64,000 nucleotides of DNA from Prunus persica (lineage: Eukaryota > Streptophyta > Magnoliopsida > Rosales > Rosaceae). Made by a program: the position numbers and the translations under genes. Positions 33,219 to 46,500 of the stretch are shown here, in pieces. The stretch covers positions 11,886,945 to 11,950,944 of the forward strand of contig NC_034010.1 in NCBI RefSeq assembly GCF_000346465.2, written 5' to 3'. The notes beneath the pieces are model-generated. The model was not told the DNA's origin, did not search any database, and saw only the letters and a program-made list of their open reading frames with translations. Position 1 is the first letter of the stretch. Every line of letters begins with the position of its first letter.

Positions 33219-33480
33219 CATACATATGAATCGAAGTTCCTTTTCTAACTTTCCAAGCTAAAGGCATTCTCTTGGTTACCCCATCCTCATCAGTCACGGG
33301 TTGAACAATGCAAATAATTGTCATATAGGTTTGCTTTAAGGGACCATCAGTGAACTAAAAAAAGTATTGTGCCAAAAGTTGGAGTCGTATCTCTTTAAGT
33401 CCCAAGGGCTCCAAGAAATAAACGACATCTTAGATGACATTTGGTATGTTTTGACGACCCACCTTTTCTTCATGGGCACA
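33219..33480 (-). other. Degraded coding-like remnant, unidentified
   Basis: One minus-strand frame reads KVGRQNIPNVI, a stop, DVVYFLEPLGLKEIRLQLLA, QYFF, a stop, then FTDGPLKQTYMTIICIVQPV and TDEDGVTKRMPLAWKVRKG. It looks like protein-coding text with two stops but I do not recognise the family. The LTR/MULE complex abuts its downstream end. Confidence 0.35.
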
Positions 33481-34357
33481 TATCTATGTGCTTGAATAGA
33501 TGTAGACGATCATTCCTCCCCACCATTTTTTTTTAATAGGTTTGCATGTGAATTATATTTATACAAATTTAGTTATATATCCAATCTTAGACATATTCTT
33601 ATAAAGAAACCTTATATCATTTAAAAACTATAAACACACCCGTCAATTTTTTCAATTTAATAGCCATTTTTAAGTTTATTTGTGTGTGTAAAATACTTAT
33701 ATTGCCCTTATACTATGGATTTGAGAGAGAAAAATCATATCTACCCAGATCTGCCAAAAAAACCAAATCAGCCAAAGAACCAAATCAGATTTATTTTCTC
33801 CTTTCTCGCTGGTGCTTTCTCGGTATTGGCGCAAGAAGAGCTTCCGTTGAAGCTCAGTCTCAAGTCCAACTATATTCTTTATCTCTGATCTACAATTTAC
33901 AATATTTCACCTTTGATTTCTTGTTCTAAAATCGTGCTTCTATTGATATTTTTTATTGGATTGTTCGGAACCTCGATTAGATGCTCTTAGCTATACTCCT
34001 CATCTTTAAGCTATACCCGTCTTTCAACACGTCATCGTCGTTGTTGTCATCATCATCATCATCGTTGTTGTCGTCGTCATTGTCGTTTGGTTTGGACTTG
34101 AGATTTTTGATCTTTTGCTTCAATTATGTGTTTCTCTTCGAATTTTAGTTGATTTTCGAAACGTATTTTAAGCTTTGATGATCGATTTATCTTTTGTTAC
34201 TATTTCAGTTATGGATCTCATTTTTGTTTAACAATGTACTTCTATAACAGAATAGTAACAATGTACTTCTATGACATAGTAGTATTAACAATCTGAGCTC
34301 GGCTTGTTTTGAGTTGGTCTGGTTTGTTCTTTCTTCATCTTTTCTTTGGTGGACATG

Positions 34358-34575
34358 TATTAGAAATAGCAACATAACAAGCATTAATTAACATGACAGT
34401 AAACTAGCAGTGTTATTACCCTAGACTGGAACATTACAGGGGTATACATGCATTAGAAATAGGATGTCATAGGAAACTAGTAGCGTCATTATCCTAGACT
34501 GGAACATTACAGCCATTAATCAACATGACAATAAAAGTGTGGAACATTACAGTCATTAATCAACATGACACGTAA
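34358..34575 (+). repeat. Irregular tandem repeat (CCTAGACTGGAACATTACAG units)
   Basis: ATTAGAAATAG...CCTAGACTGGAACATTACAG occurs twice (about 34360-34440 and 34450-34510), and the tail GGAACATTACAG with CATTAATCAACATGAC is repeated again up to 34570. Confidence 0.8.
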
Positions 34576-35609
34576 TGAAGCTACGGTTTTCAAGACATTT
34601 TGTTTGTAATGAATTGTTTGCGTTTTTTTATAAAATTGGGCTGGGCTTGTTTTGGGTGCTATTTAAGTTTTTTGTGTTGGGCTTCTTTTAAGTTGATCAA
34701 TGGTAGTCAATAATTTAGAGGAACTTCAACACCAATTTCTTATGTAGTAAATGAGTTTTGAGTGTGTTTCTAAAGTGCATTCCATGTGGGGCTTTTTATA
34801 ATTTCAGCCCCTATTTTAGGTATATTAGTGAAGCTCCCTTATATTTATAATGCATGTGATTACTTTCAATGATTCTGAAATTGAAGTTGACATATGTACA
34901 TATGTGTACAAAGAGACACATATCATGAACAGTCTAAATGATAATATGTGATTGGTGGCCGATTTATACTTTCATGTATAGTATTACTATTAATAAATAA
35001 CATGTTCTTTATTTTCAGTTTTTTTGTTTTAGTACAAGCGATATTCTAAACATAAACCCTAAACAGTTGTGCCTCTTCATTTGATCGCGTTGATCTTACA
35101 TCCCGCTATTCTCTACTACTTTTTTCTCATAATAGACCATAGAAGAAAGTAATTCATCAGTCTCGTTCTCCTGGACTCTTGCAGTTCAAGGAAACCCTTG
35201 AATTTAATCTAAGGGTTTAAAAAAGACCTAATTTAAAATAATAATTTATCTTTTTACAGCAGGAAAATTGATTATTAAAAGTAAATTTAAAAAAATTGAT
35301 TTAAGATAAAGACACCAAACCACCACCACCACCTCTGCTCTTTTATATCGTTCCCACAAAACTTCATATTTTATTTATAATTTATTTCAAGCATTTCATT
35401 TACTGCCATAATTGTAATTAATACTCCGTCTTAATAGCATATCAATCAACCCATTTCTTTTGGTTGTCATTCCCTTTCACATATCACCCCTAAAGTTGCA
35501 AACCCAAAAAAACAAAACAAAAACAAAACAAAAAAACCAAAAAAAAATCTGTAAATTATATATCCAATAATGTACCTATGAAAAATATAAATATAAATAT
35601 ATGCGTATA

Positions 35610-36070
35610 AAAATAAAATATAGGTATATTATTTACCAAGAAAATTTTAAAAACACCTAAGTCAGTTACTTTGTAACTGAAATTTCCACACATTTTTCAT
35701 AAGTTAAAAATAGGTGCACAATAATTTATAAAAAAATATAGGTATATTATTTACTCATAGTAAATTATTTTATAATATACCTATAAATGTGGATTATTTG
35801 GAGAGGAAAAATAGGTTCATTTCACCAAAAAAAAAAAAAAAAGTTAAGTACACTGTTTTACTAGGTACATTATTAGAGGAAAAAAATAGGTACATTATTT
35901 GGAGAGAGAAAATAAGGTCATTTAAAAAAATGATTTTCATAAAACAAATAATAGGAACGTTATTCAGAGAAAAAAAGGCATATTATTTATATAAAAAAAA
36001 AAATAGGTACATTATTTAGAGAAAAATAAGTTCATTTTAAAAAAAAAGTTTTTCACAAAACAAACAATAA
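35610..36070 (+). repeat. Degenerate ATAGGTACATTATTT repeat block
   Basis: ATAGGTAYATTATTT or close variants occur near 35619, 35739, 35886, 35949 and 36003, separated by A-rich and GAGAAAA words. A 76-codon ORF here merely translates the repeat. Confidence 0.75.
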
Positions 36071-36129
36071 ATAGATTATCAAAATATTTTTCAACATAAT
36101 TAGTATTTACACTATTATTCATAAAACTA

Positions 36130-38480
36130 TAATAAAACAGATTACTAGTGACAGGACTCGGCCCAAATTCCTTGGAAGCCGGGACGACTTCTGTGGTTAT
36201 TCCGACGTCATACTGATGCCGGGCTCACTTGCTAAGAAACGAGACTTTCTACTGAAATTTCAACAGGGTCTCTACTGAAAAATGGACATTTTCCAAATTT
36301 CTCAACATGTTAAAGCCACATTTAATATCACCAACCGGTAGCAAACACAAGATAAATTCATGCAGTTTACATAAATGATCTCCAACCTCACAATCAAACC
36401 CTAACGGGGCGACATCAGAGCATAACTACTAGAATTCAGTTTACAAACAGTGGTAAAGTTTAATGGGAGAGAAACGAATAAAAGAGTCCTACGAAAGCTC
36501 GAGGTTCGGAAGTTCGGGGGCTTGGTTCTGCTACTCAGCTTGGTCAAATACTGTATGGGGGGCGCAAAACAGAATAGTGTGAGTGGACAAAAACAAAGTT
36601 GCCATTAGTTGAAAACAACGTATAATAACCCCACCGTTTAGAAGTATACATATATGCATTCAAACCATCATAAATATATACATATATATAGTCACATCAA
36701 GACCATGGTGAAATCCAATCCTCATAAAGATATCCAAATACCCATCTCATACAAAACCATTTTCCCAAACCACTCTCTCAAAATGAGTATCCGTTGGCAC
36801 GGCGAACGAGGAAGTATCCCCACCGATAAACAAGAAGGAATGTATAGGTATATATATATAACATAATATATCTATATATATAAGTATGACCACTACGAAG
36901 TTTGCATCGGGGAAGCAATCCAGCTGGGGGATTGTTTGACTAGTCCACATGGAAGAATCATCAATTGACTATGTGTGGCTAGGGAACGAACCGTCCAACT
37001 GGGACTAAGCTCACCAGCACGTATAGAAGAATCCTCAATACTCGTACGCCTGTGAAAAAGTCCTACGTGCGCAGACTACCCCGCTAAAGGTCAATGAAAC
37101 ACCCCGCTAAGGGTGTCTGGGTTCCATCATATCCAAGTATCACCAATCATTCCAATCATCCAATCCATAGTTTCCATATCCGAAGAGGTACATAAGGTAG
37201 TGCTTATAGCACTTCAAACTGATATAACTATAATCCACTCTCTTTCCATAATTCTCATTACCGACACCCAGGTGCCCCACACATGACCAAGCATAGATAG
37301 AAATTCTCGAACTCAATATATATAAACTCAAGACACTCGAATATGCCAAAACCCGAACATATTGCAAATACTTTACAAAAAATATCAAGTTCAACAATTG
37401 ATTATATAATAAATTCAATAAACCATTAAATCAATATCCATAGATTTTCCGTCATAAAATAATACTTATTATTTGAAAACAAAGTTCACTCAGAGGTAGT
37501 CCCACGCTGCTTGACCCTGAGAGGGTCTCGCCTGCTGAGTACCAGTAGATGGAGCACCTATTTAGAAATACGAGGGCGAGATTAATATGAAGTGCTTCAA
37601 ATGAGAACTTTAAAATAAATTCCTAATTTCCAGGGACTAAAGTGTGTATACGACGAACAAGGCATCCTAAGGTCCAATTACGTGTTTCGAATGGTGGAAT
37701 AGCCTTAGAAGACGCTCGGTCGACCGAGTGGTTAAACTTTCCAAAGTTGGTCAACCGGGCCCACAGGGCCCACGACCTCCGATTTCCGATCCGAAAGTTC
37801 TTGTGGGTTCAACAAGGTATAATATGCATGTCCCGCAAGTTTGGTCCAAAATCAAAAAGTCGAATCACTCGCGATCACACGATCGGACAGTTACCGTTAA
37901 TCCTAATTTTTGAATCATTGAATTGGAGCATTCGGAATTCTGATTCATGATCTGCAATATCCTACACGATCCTAAAGATGCCTAAATCAACATATATGAA
38001 AATGGAGTCGATTCAACGGTCCAAACATATCGAACCCAGATAACGCCCAATATGCGATATCCAATTGATAGTCAAACGATAATCAAATTCATATCCGAGC
38101 TTACCGTTATGCTCAGGACAACATAGGGATCATTTTAGGACCAAGAGGGACACCCAAACAGTGCCCATGCGCCGCCACATGTGCCAACAGAGCATAGGTG
38201 CCCAAAGTAATTCCGGAGATCGTAATATCTCCAAAGCGCCATCAAGACCTATACTCACATGATCAGAATAATGAATAGAGCAACTTTTGTTCTTGGACTA
38301 TGGCCAAAAAGTGGCTGGAGATGGCCGAAATTGCTAGCGGAAAAACAGCCAAAAGGGTTTAGGTCAAAATTGCAGAAATCGTCTATCCAACCATCAGCTT
38401 GAACACATTCAGAGGATGAAAAAGTATACCAAGATTGAAGAAATTGGTGGCCGGAATAGCCAGAACGAGCTCCAGAAGTT
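36130..38480 (-). mobile_element. Retroelement-like copy, left arm of a large inverted repeat
   Basis: Read on the minus strand this matches, with about a fifth to a quarter of positions changed, the plus-strand text of 38890-40470. Shared landmarks are CAAGAACAAAAGTTGCTC, GATCCGAAT/CTCCGATTTCCGATC, AAACAATCCCC..TTGGATTG, GGCGCAAAACAGAA..TGTGAGTGGACAAAA and TTTCTACTGAAATTTC. No coding domain was seen; long LTRs or a non-coding LARD-like element are possible. Confidence 0.6.
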
Positions 38481-38716
38481 TCAATCAATATAATTATTTA
38501 ACCATTTATTTAATCTATGTAATTATTTAATTTATTTAATTATGAAATTACAACTTTGCCCAAGGAATAGGGTCATTTTTGTCCCTTTTTAATTTGGTAG
38601 GATTTGGGGAAAATGAATGGCACCGTTGCGTAGAGCGCATTGATACGAGTTCATAGAGACGTAGTGGGCTCAAATCGGAGTTTTAACGAAGTTAGATTTT
38701 AAAAACTCAATCAGAT

Positions 38717-38757
<41 letters not shown>

Positions 38758-38889
38758 GAAACCCCCCAACCATCCACTGTTTTGGCATACAGTTTTTTCC
38801 TCCAACCCCCTCCGGAGACGAGACCAGTCCCAAATGAACTAGCCCACCTTCCTCTCTCTGTCCCACCCCACCTCTGGCAAAACCAGTTG
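38481..38889. other. Spacer at the centre of the inverted repeat
   Basis: Contains an AT-rich stretch, a block related to 13690-13850 in reverse (AAATCGGAGTT, CGTAGTGGGCTC), the CT microsatellite and a C-rich leader-like stretch. Confidence 0.5.
38717..38754 (+). repeat. (CT)n microsatellite
   Basis: An uninterrupted CT run of about 18 units. Confidence 0.97.
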
Positions 38890-40470
38890 TTATCGACGAT
38901 TCTGGCCACCAAATTTATCGATCTAGGTATGCTTTCTCATTCTTTCAACTTGATCTAGCTGATGGTCGGGTTGGTTAGGATCGATTTTAAAGTTTTTCAA
39001 CTCGTTTCACGATCTTTGTTTTCACTGGTTTTTGGCTCGAATTTCCGGCAAGCTCCGGCCACTTTTTCAAAGTGGCCCAAGAACAAAAGTTGCTCCACTA
39101 GTTGTCATGATCACATAGGTATGGATATTGAAGGGTGTTTTGAGAATTTTTCGGCCGCCAGAATTTTCTCAAGTCACCCAAGTGATGGCGATGCTTGTAG
39201 CGGCGCGGGGGCCATGGTTGGGTGGCCCATTTGGTTCTAAAATGTTCCTCATGTTGTCCCGAGTACAACGGTATGCTCGAATTGAAATTGGTTATCATTT
39301 GACGATCGAACAGATTTACGCATATTAGGCGATATTCGGGTTCAATATGTTCAAACGGTTGGATCGACTCCATTTCCAAATATGTTCATCTAGGTATCTC
39401 TAGGATCGTGTAGGAACTCAAGGATCGAGAATCGACTCCATTTCCAAAAATTATGTAAAACGGTGATCGTCTGATCTTTCGATCACGAGCTATCCGACTG
39501 CTCAATCTGGACCAAATTTGCAGGATGTGTTTAGTAAACTTTGTTAAACCCGTAGGATTCGGATCGGAAATCGGAGATCTTGGGCCCCACGGTCCCAGTT
39601 AACCAAATTTGGGAACACGTAGTTGGATTATTTTGAGGTTATTTCACCTTTCGATTGAGGATTCTTCCATGTGGTCTAGTTAAACAATCCCCTGGTTGGA
39701 TTGTTTCCTCGATACAACTTTAGTATATATATATATATATACATATACCTTCATTCTTATTTATTGGTGAGGATCCTTCCTCTCTTGTTGTGTCAACAGG
39801 CACGCGTTTTGGGTGAGAGTGGTTTGGGCAAAGTTTTCAGTGAGTTTGAGCATTAGTAAATAAGGTACGGGATATAAGTTCTACCTTGGTTCTAGCTTAA
39901 TTATAAATTTAGTATCGGCTTTGAATGCTTGTTTTTTAGAATTGTTTTTCCAAACGATGGGGTCAATATGTTGTTTTTAATTATAACAAAACTTCATTTT
40001 TGTCCACTCACAATTTTCTGTTTTGCGCCCCCAGGCAGTAGTTGACCTGAGCTGAGCGGCCGAGCTGAGCCCTGAACTTCCTAGCCTTGAAACTTCAGTA
40101 GGGCAACCTTTGTTCGTTTCTTTTGCATTAAACTTGTTTTCGTTTGTAAACTGAATCCCTTTAGAATTTCTCGGTTATTGCCCATGTTAGGGTTGATGTA
40201 AAGCCGGAGGCCTATTATGTAAATTGTGTGTTTATACATTGTGCATGCTGCTGGATGGGATTTATTAATGTGCTTGCCATGTTAATTTTTTTTTGGGAAA
40301 GTCCGTTTTTCAGGGGAGATTTTGCCGAAATTTCAGTAGAAAATCTCGTCCCTCTTTTCCTTAATTTGGAAAAGAGGCTTTGATGTTAGTAAGCGGGCCC
40401 GACATCTGTTTGATGTCAGAAATATCACAGAGTCTGTCATGGATTTCAAGGAATATCACAGGATTCATCT
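38890..40470 (+). mobile_element. Retroelement-like copy, right arm of a large inverted repeat
   Basis: Plus-strand partner of the arm at 36130-38480, with the same order of landmarks. It includes a TATATATATATA run near 39725-39740 and ends near a CATGGATTTCAAGGAAT stretch that matches CCAAGGAATTTGGGCC, the reverse of the outer end of the left arm. Confidence 0.6.
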
Positions 40471-40948
40471 AGAAGCATCTCACTGCCCAACTCGACTGAG
40501 AATTGGTCATCATCTTAGGAAACTCGCCCCTATTCCGACTAAGAATTGCTCGTCAACCAATCCATATGCATCTCACCACCCAAGCTCTCTTGTTGCACTA
40601 GGAGCGTGTTTTGCTCTCTAATTTTAGTTTTTTAGTTTTTTAGTTTTTTTTCATTTTAGTTGTTGTTTAATTTTTAAACATGTTTTTTAAATAACCCTTA
40701 TATTATAATTTATATCCAAGGGTGGGTGACCACAATTTCCTTGGACCACAGGAATTCAGAAGAACGAGACTGAGTAATTCATATACTAATCCTTTAACGA
40801 GCAACAAAACAAATCAAATCAAACAATCCGAATGCAAAGTGAAAGAAGCTGCTCAGAAACTCTATGATCAAATATCCAACACTAAATATACTTAAGTGTT
40901 TCGTGTTCATCACTATAATACGAGAAACTTTCGTGTGTATTTGTAAGA
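40471..40948. other. Spacer left of the CACTA element
   Basis: Contains a short TTTTAGTTTTTTAG run and AT-rich sequence. No gene was recognised. Confidence 0.4.
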
Positions 40949-40969
40949 CACTACTACAAAAAGTGAAAA

Positions 40970-42660
40970 AGACGACAAGAAAAAAAACGACGGTTCAACA
41001 AAAAACCGTCGTTGTGTTTGAAAAGACAATGGTTTCATAAAACCACCGTGTATGATTAACTTAAACACCTAAAAATGGAGATTCCAATGGGTTTTTAAAA
41101 AAAAATGACACACCTAATTAAAAAAGCGTCGTCATATTGAAAAGGCATTCCTCAGAATAAACTCTGAGCCCACAAACAACTGCAGAAGGTATGAATCCAC
41201 CGACGTAGAAAGTAAAGACGATGGTTTACAGCAACAGCCGCCGTTTTTACTCCATAATAAACACGACCAAGTTTTCGTATCATGCACCATATAAATTCAA
41301 AACAATCCACGGCGGTATATTATAAATACCACCGTATTAAATAAATATACAACGACGGTAAAGATAAATTTATCGATTTATTTTTGTTAGTGTACTACGA
41401 CGGTATCTATAACTCTAACCACATTGGTTTGTTCAATTAACGCTGTATAATAAAATTTACCACGTCGTGAAGGTAAAATTACCATCGTATTTATTCAATT
41501 TATATGTCTACCCTTATATCTAAACCGTCGTCTTAATATTATTATTGTTTTACAATTTATTTCTTGAATTTTGGTATCCTACGACGGTAGATCAACTTAA
41601 TGACAAGAATTTAGAATAACCACGATGGTTTATATAGAAAACCGCCGACAGAATCATATTTTTCTGAGATCCCAAGAGATATGAAATCTTACCAGATGGA
41701 ACTCTATTCCTCATCATAATCGGACCATCAATGTGAGAGAAAGACAATATTTTAGACGTTGATGATTTATGTGTCTTTGTGTCTTTGAGATACACAAAGG
41801 CACATACACATCAACATCCAAAAATTTGCCTCTAAAATTTGAAGACGGCAGCCACATATTTGCATTCAGATAGACAATTTTTTGGAAGTTGATGATGTGT
41901 GTATGTTTGTGTCTTTCAGATACACAAACGCACACACGCATCAACATCCAAATAATTGCCTCCAAAATTTGATGACGGCAGAAACGGATTTGCATTCAGA
42001 GAGACAATTTTTTGAACGTTGGTGATGTATGTATGTTTGTGTCTTTCAGATACACAAGCATACACACACACCAACATCCAAACAATTGCCTCCTAAGAGG
42101 TGAGACAGAACCAAGGGCAAGAAGAAGTTTGAACCCTAATTGAAAACTGAAACTGAAAGAACTCGTGAAAAAAAACTCAATTTATTATATAAAAAATTTC
42201 ATATCCACGCCGGTTTTATTACACCTAACGCCATTTAACAAATGGAATCGACGTCAGTTCTTACCAACCCTTTAGACGTATAAAAGAATAACGACGTCGG
42301 TTATGTTAGTTTCACAACGTAGTAAAGACATATTAGGGCGGTTTTTTAGAGATACCACGACGCGAATAAATAAAATGCGTCATCTTATTCTCAGAGGGAA
42401 AAACCAACGCCATAAGCTATTAAGTAACTGACGTAGAAAGTAAAGACGTCGGTACTAGTAAACTTACCGACTTAGTACTTGAAATATACTATGACGACAT
42501 CTGTAACACTACTGACGCATAAGTTAAACTAACCACGTCGGAATTGTGTGTGTCGTTTAATATATGTATCAGGGCGTAAACAACATATTTACCGCCGTGT
42601 AAAATCATTTACTAGGGCGGTAAATTAATAGCGTCGTGTTATGAAACGGTTCGTTAATAT
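40970..42660. repeat. Left subterminal repeat region of the CACTA element
   Basis: Dozens of short motifs built on ACGACGG, CCGTCGT, ACGTCGG and GACGTCG in both orientations. In En/Spm such subterminal repeats bind the TNPA-type protein. Similar clusters recur inside introns at 43070-43450, 44935-45070, 45305-45420, 45590-45710 and 58770-58950. Confidence 0.85.
41740..42090 (+). repeat. Three 130-bp tandem units, each with a hairpin
   Basis: Units have hairpin starts at 41758, 41888 and 42018, exactly 130 bases apart. In the second unit GTTGATG..TGTGTGTATGTTTGTGT pairs with ACACAAACGCACACACGCATCAAC across a 9-base loop (41888-41945); the others pair similarly with changes. Minus-strand ORFs here reflect the repeat. 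Confidence 0.88.
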
Positions 42661-43509
42661 TTTAAACTTTTCGCCTTGACTGACCTATACTTATACTGTT
42701 TCCAAACCAGAGAAAAAATTTCATGCTGTCCTCATTTTTACTTCCCAAAGCGCCGTGTCTGAATCTCATCGGCTTCCTCTCCTCTTCGTCTTCGTCCCTG
42801 AAAAATAATTTTTGTTCCTGTTTTGCAACTCCAAGCGAAAACTTTCATTGCAAGCAAAAGGTAAGCATTTCTCATCTTTGTTCATGTTTTGCATATGCAT
42901 ATAATCTGTTTTACATTTGTCATCTTTGTTCCTGTTCATGCGAAAATCATTTTACTTTTTGGATAAAATCTACTGACAAAGAACAAAGTGTCATTGACCA
43001 CGATGATAAAATGTACTCTGTCTTTGTGTGTTTGAAGTAGTAAACCAAACGGTCTTGGAACAATTTATGAATTTCATATTATTACTAACGTCGGTATTTT
43101 ATTACTAACGTCATTGTAATTGAAAACCACGACGTTTGTTGAAAAATATATTTACTTTTTTCCCTCTTGAAAATCATTTTAAGTTTTTAAGTTTTTCCAA
43201 ATATAAAGACAAGAAGCAAAAAGTCTGGAAACACTGCTTTAGACAACTGTGTTTTATATATTACGTCGTTTGTAATGTAAAACCACGACGTTTTCTTTCC
43301 ACAGTAGTGAAAATTTAAAATTTACATCGTTTACTATCAAACCACATCGGTAGTTAACTACTGTCGTTATATATATCTTATTGCATCGGTTGTTTTTATA
43401 TTCCGTCGTGTGAAATCTTATACTACGTCGTTTTTTTAAATAAGCGTCATTTTTTTATTGACTTTTATTTTATTTTTTCTCTGCTTGCAGGTCTAATTTC
43501 TCTGTAACC

Positions 43510-46500
43510 ATGGTTTCTCAAGCGCCAAGTAAGGATTCTAGCTTGAACAAAAATGAATGTAAGGAGCTTAAAGTTTCAAAACCTCAAACCAAGCCCTCAA
43601 AGAAGATGAAATTTGTTTCATCTGCTGAGACAGAACCAGGCAGCATGACAACATTTTCTGAGGAGCCAAAGTCTAGTCGTGGTATAAACACAATGCCCCG
43701 TGTTGTGAAGAGAAAATTGCAGAAAATCAAGCCAGTTATTGAGTACAACAAAAGGGGGAAACCATATGGCCCTGCACATACTGAGATGCAGTCCTACATT
43801 GGTGTGCTGGCACGATCCAGAGTCCTAATTGTGGACAAGAAACGAACTGAAATCCCTAAGGATATAAAAGAGCAGATTTGGGAAGCCGTTGACATGGCTT
43901 ATGTGGTAGGGCAAGGGGGTAAAAAAATGGTGTTATCATCTGCTGGCAAGAAATGGAAGGATTTGAAGTCTACATTAACGAGGCATCATATTCTTCCATT
44001 CATCAATGAGAAGGAGAAGTTAAGACAACCCCCTGAATTATATAAATTCATAGAGAAAGCAGAGTGGGATGCCTTTGTAGCTTCAAGGTTATCCGAACAA
44101 TTTGAGTCTGTCCATGCTGAACAAGCATAGAGGAGAGGGAAATGCGAGTACAATCATCGATTGTCTCGAAAAGGATATGTTGGTTTGGAGGATGATTTGG
44201 AAGAAAGCATGCCAGGGGTAGAAATTGATCGATCTACCTTTTGGAAGAAAGCTAGAGAAGACAAACACGGTAACATCCCCGATCCAAAGTTTGCGGAGAA
44301 AGAAAAATTAATTGTAAGCCTAAATTCACTTCACTCTGTTTTAAATTTGTATTAAACTACATTGGAATTTTAATTAGACTTGCATATGGAACTAACTTTC
44401 TGTTTTTATTGACTTTAATGTGTCTTTGTGTTAATTAGGATGAATTGCAAAAACAAGTCAGTGAAGGCACTCTTACTGTCTCTAGAAGTAATGATGTGTT
44501 GACTATGGCTTTGGGTCCCGAGCATCTAGGGAGAGTTAGAGGTGTCGGGGCTGGGATTTCCACTAGGCAATACTTCAATTTACCTAGACAATAGAGGGTA
44601 AAGTTTAACGATCAATTAAGGGAAAGTGTAAGAGATGTCCTTAAAGAAGAGACCTTGAAGATGGAGGCTAGAACCAAGCAATTGGTAGAAGCTGAGAGGG
44701 AGAATTAGCTAAATCAGCTGTGCCAACTAATTCCAAATTTTGATCCAAGCGTGCTGAAACTGACAACTTTCCAAGGTCCTGAGCAAAGTCCCAAAAATCC
44801 AATGTCGGATAAAGCAAGCTGCTCTGGGGCGCTAGATGTCAGAGCCCTCAATTTTGCGAATGATAATGCCAAAGATGGAGAAAAGCAAGAAGAAATGGTA
44901 ACTTCTATGAACTCTGCATACTGCTTTTGAAAACCAATTAGACGTCGTTATCTTAATTACAGACGTTAGAACCAACCCACAACGACGTCTTTTATTTACC
45001 GTCGTCTCAATTTAAATTAGATAGTGTTTTCTCGTATTAACCGTCATCTGTATTCCTTACCATGATGGTATGTTTGTGCAATATTTCATTTTGTACAAAC
45101 AGTCTTATCTATCTTTCTTTATTTCTTAAAACAGAAATCCAAGGATACAGAACAGCAAGCTGACATGGTAAATTCTCTGAAATTTGAAATACGCTCTTTC
45201 TCTCTCTCTCTCTCTTTATCTGCAATTGATGTTATCTGCATTTCTGCGAACGCATGCTTTTAAATTTGTATTTGCATTTGTTAATTTTTGAGGGCTCTGT
45301 TTTATACCGACGTAATAAAGACATAAGACGACGGTTTTTAGTAACCGTCGTTTTAACTTCATATTACGTCTGTTTTTTAAATAAACCGTCGTTGGAATTC
45401 TAGTACCACGACGGTGTTGTGGATTCAAATAGTGTTTTTTTTTTTCAATCTTTTCTTCACTCACTCTATTCCACTCTCTCTTTCTCTATCTCTCTTTATC
45501 TGCATTTCATCTTATTTGTATTTCTGCTAAAGCATACTTTTAAATTGATATTGGCAATTGTTAATTTTCTAGGGCTCTGTTTTCTACCGACATGATTGAT
45601 ACATACGACGACAGTTTTCACTTGCCGTCGTGGTTATTTAATTTACACGTCATTTTTTTATCTTCCCCGTCGTTTTATCTCAATTACCACGACGTTTAAG
45701 TTTGTGTAGTTTACTCTGGTTTTTTCACTTCTGTATTATATATCTTTTCTTATTTCTTCAAGCAAAAAGACAAGTGCTTGGACGTTTCTGAGAAGGAACA
45801 ACAAGTACCAGATTACTCAAACCTAGTCTTGCCATCTTCTTTACAAGCCCTTTGTCGTTATATGGAGACGACATTAAGGGTTCATGAGAAGGCTATGATA
45901 TTTACAATTGAGAAGGAGGTGTTTGGTTTTGAGCATCAAACCTTCGTCTTGATTGAAGATATTACACAGTTTGCAGCCATGGATGAAATTGGGGCTACTG
46001 TGGTTGCTGTATACATGAGGTTTGTCCTTAACAACTCATTGTCATTTCACACTCTCCTTTCTTTAAAAAAATTAAAAAACTCATGACATCATTTTATATA
46101 TGTAGGTGCCTATTTGATGTATTGAAAACAGCAAATATGGTGAACATTGTTGGCTTTGTTGACCCCGCTCAAGTTAGTGCTAACTCTGGATCATTAACTC
46201 AAAGATCACGTTTGTTAGCCAATCGACTTCAAAAGATAGATGGGGAACAGATTTTCTTTATGCCTTACAATCCAGGGTACGTTAGTCAACATGATTTTCT
46301 TTGTATGATGCAGTGTATATAAAACTGTTTAACCTCTATGTTTATTTTGTGTAGCCATCATTGGGTCTTGCTCATTGTGAGACCAAAGAGGGAGACTGTG
46401 TATTTTCTGGATCCACTACCCGGAAATTGAGTGGTTGATGACAAGTGCAAAAACATAGTGAACACGTAAGTTGATCTACTCAAGTGTAATGTGTGTTTGT

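Larger units (their letters stand above)
33481..36129. other. Gene-free AT-rich spacer
   Basis: No gene was supported. It contains a TCATCATCATC/TCGTCGT run near 34028-34090 and two repeat blocks listed separately. Confidence 0.45.

Noticed and set aside
41592..41995. Minus-strand ORFs with RHKHTH-type text
   Set aside because: These are translations of the 130-bp hairpin repeats.
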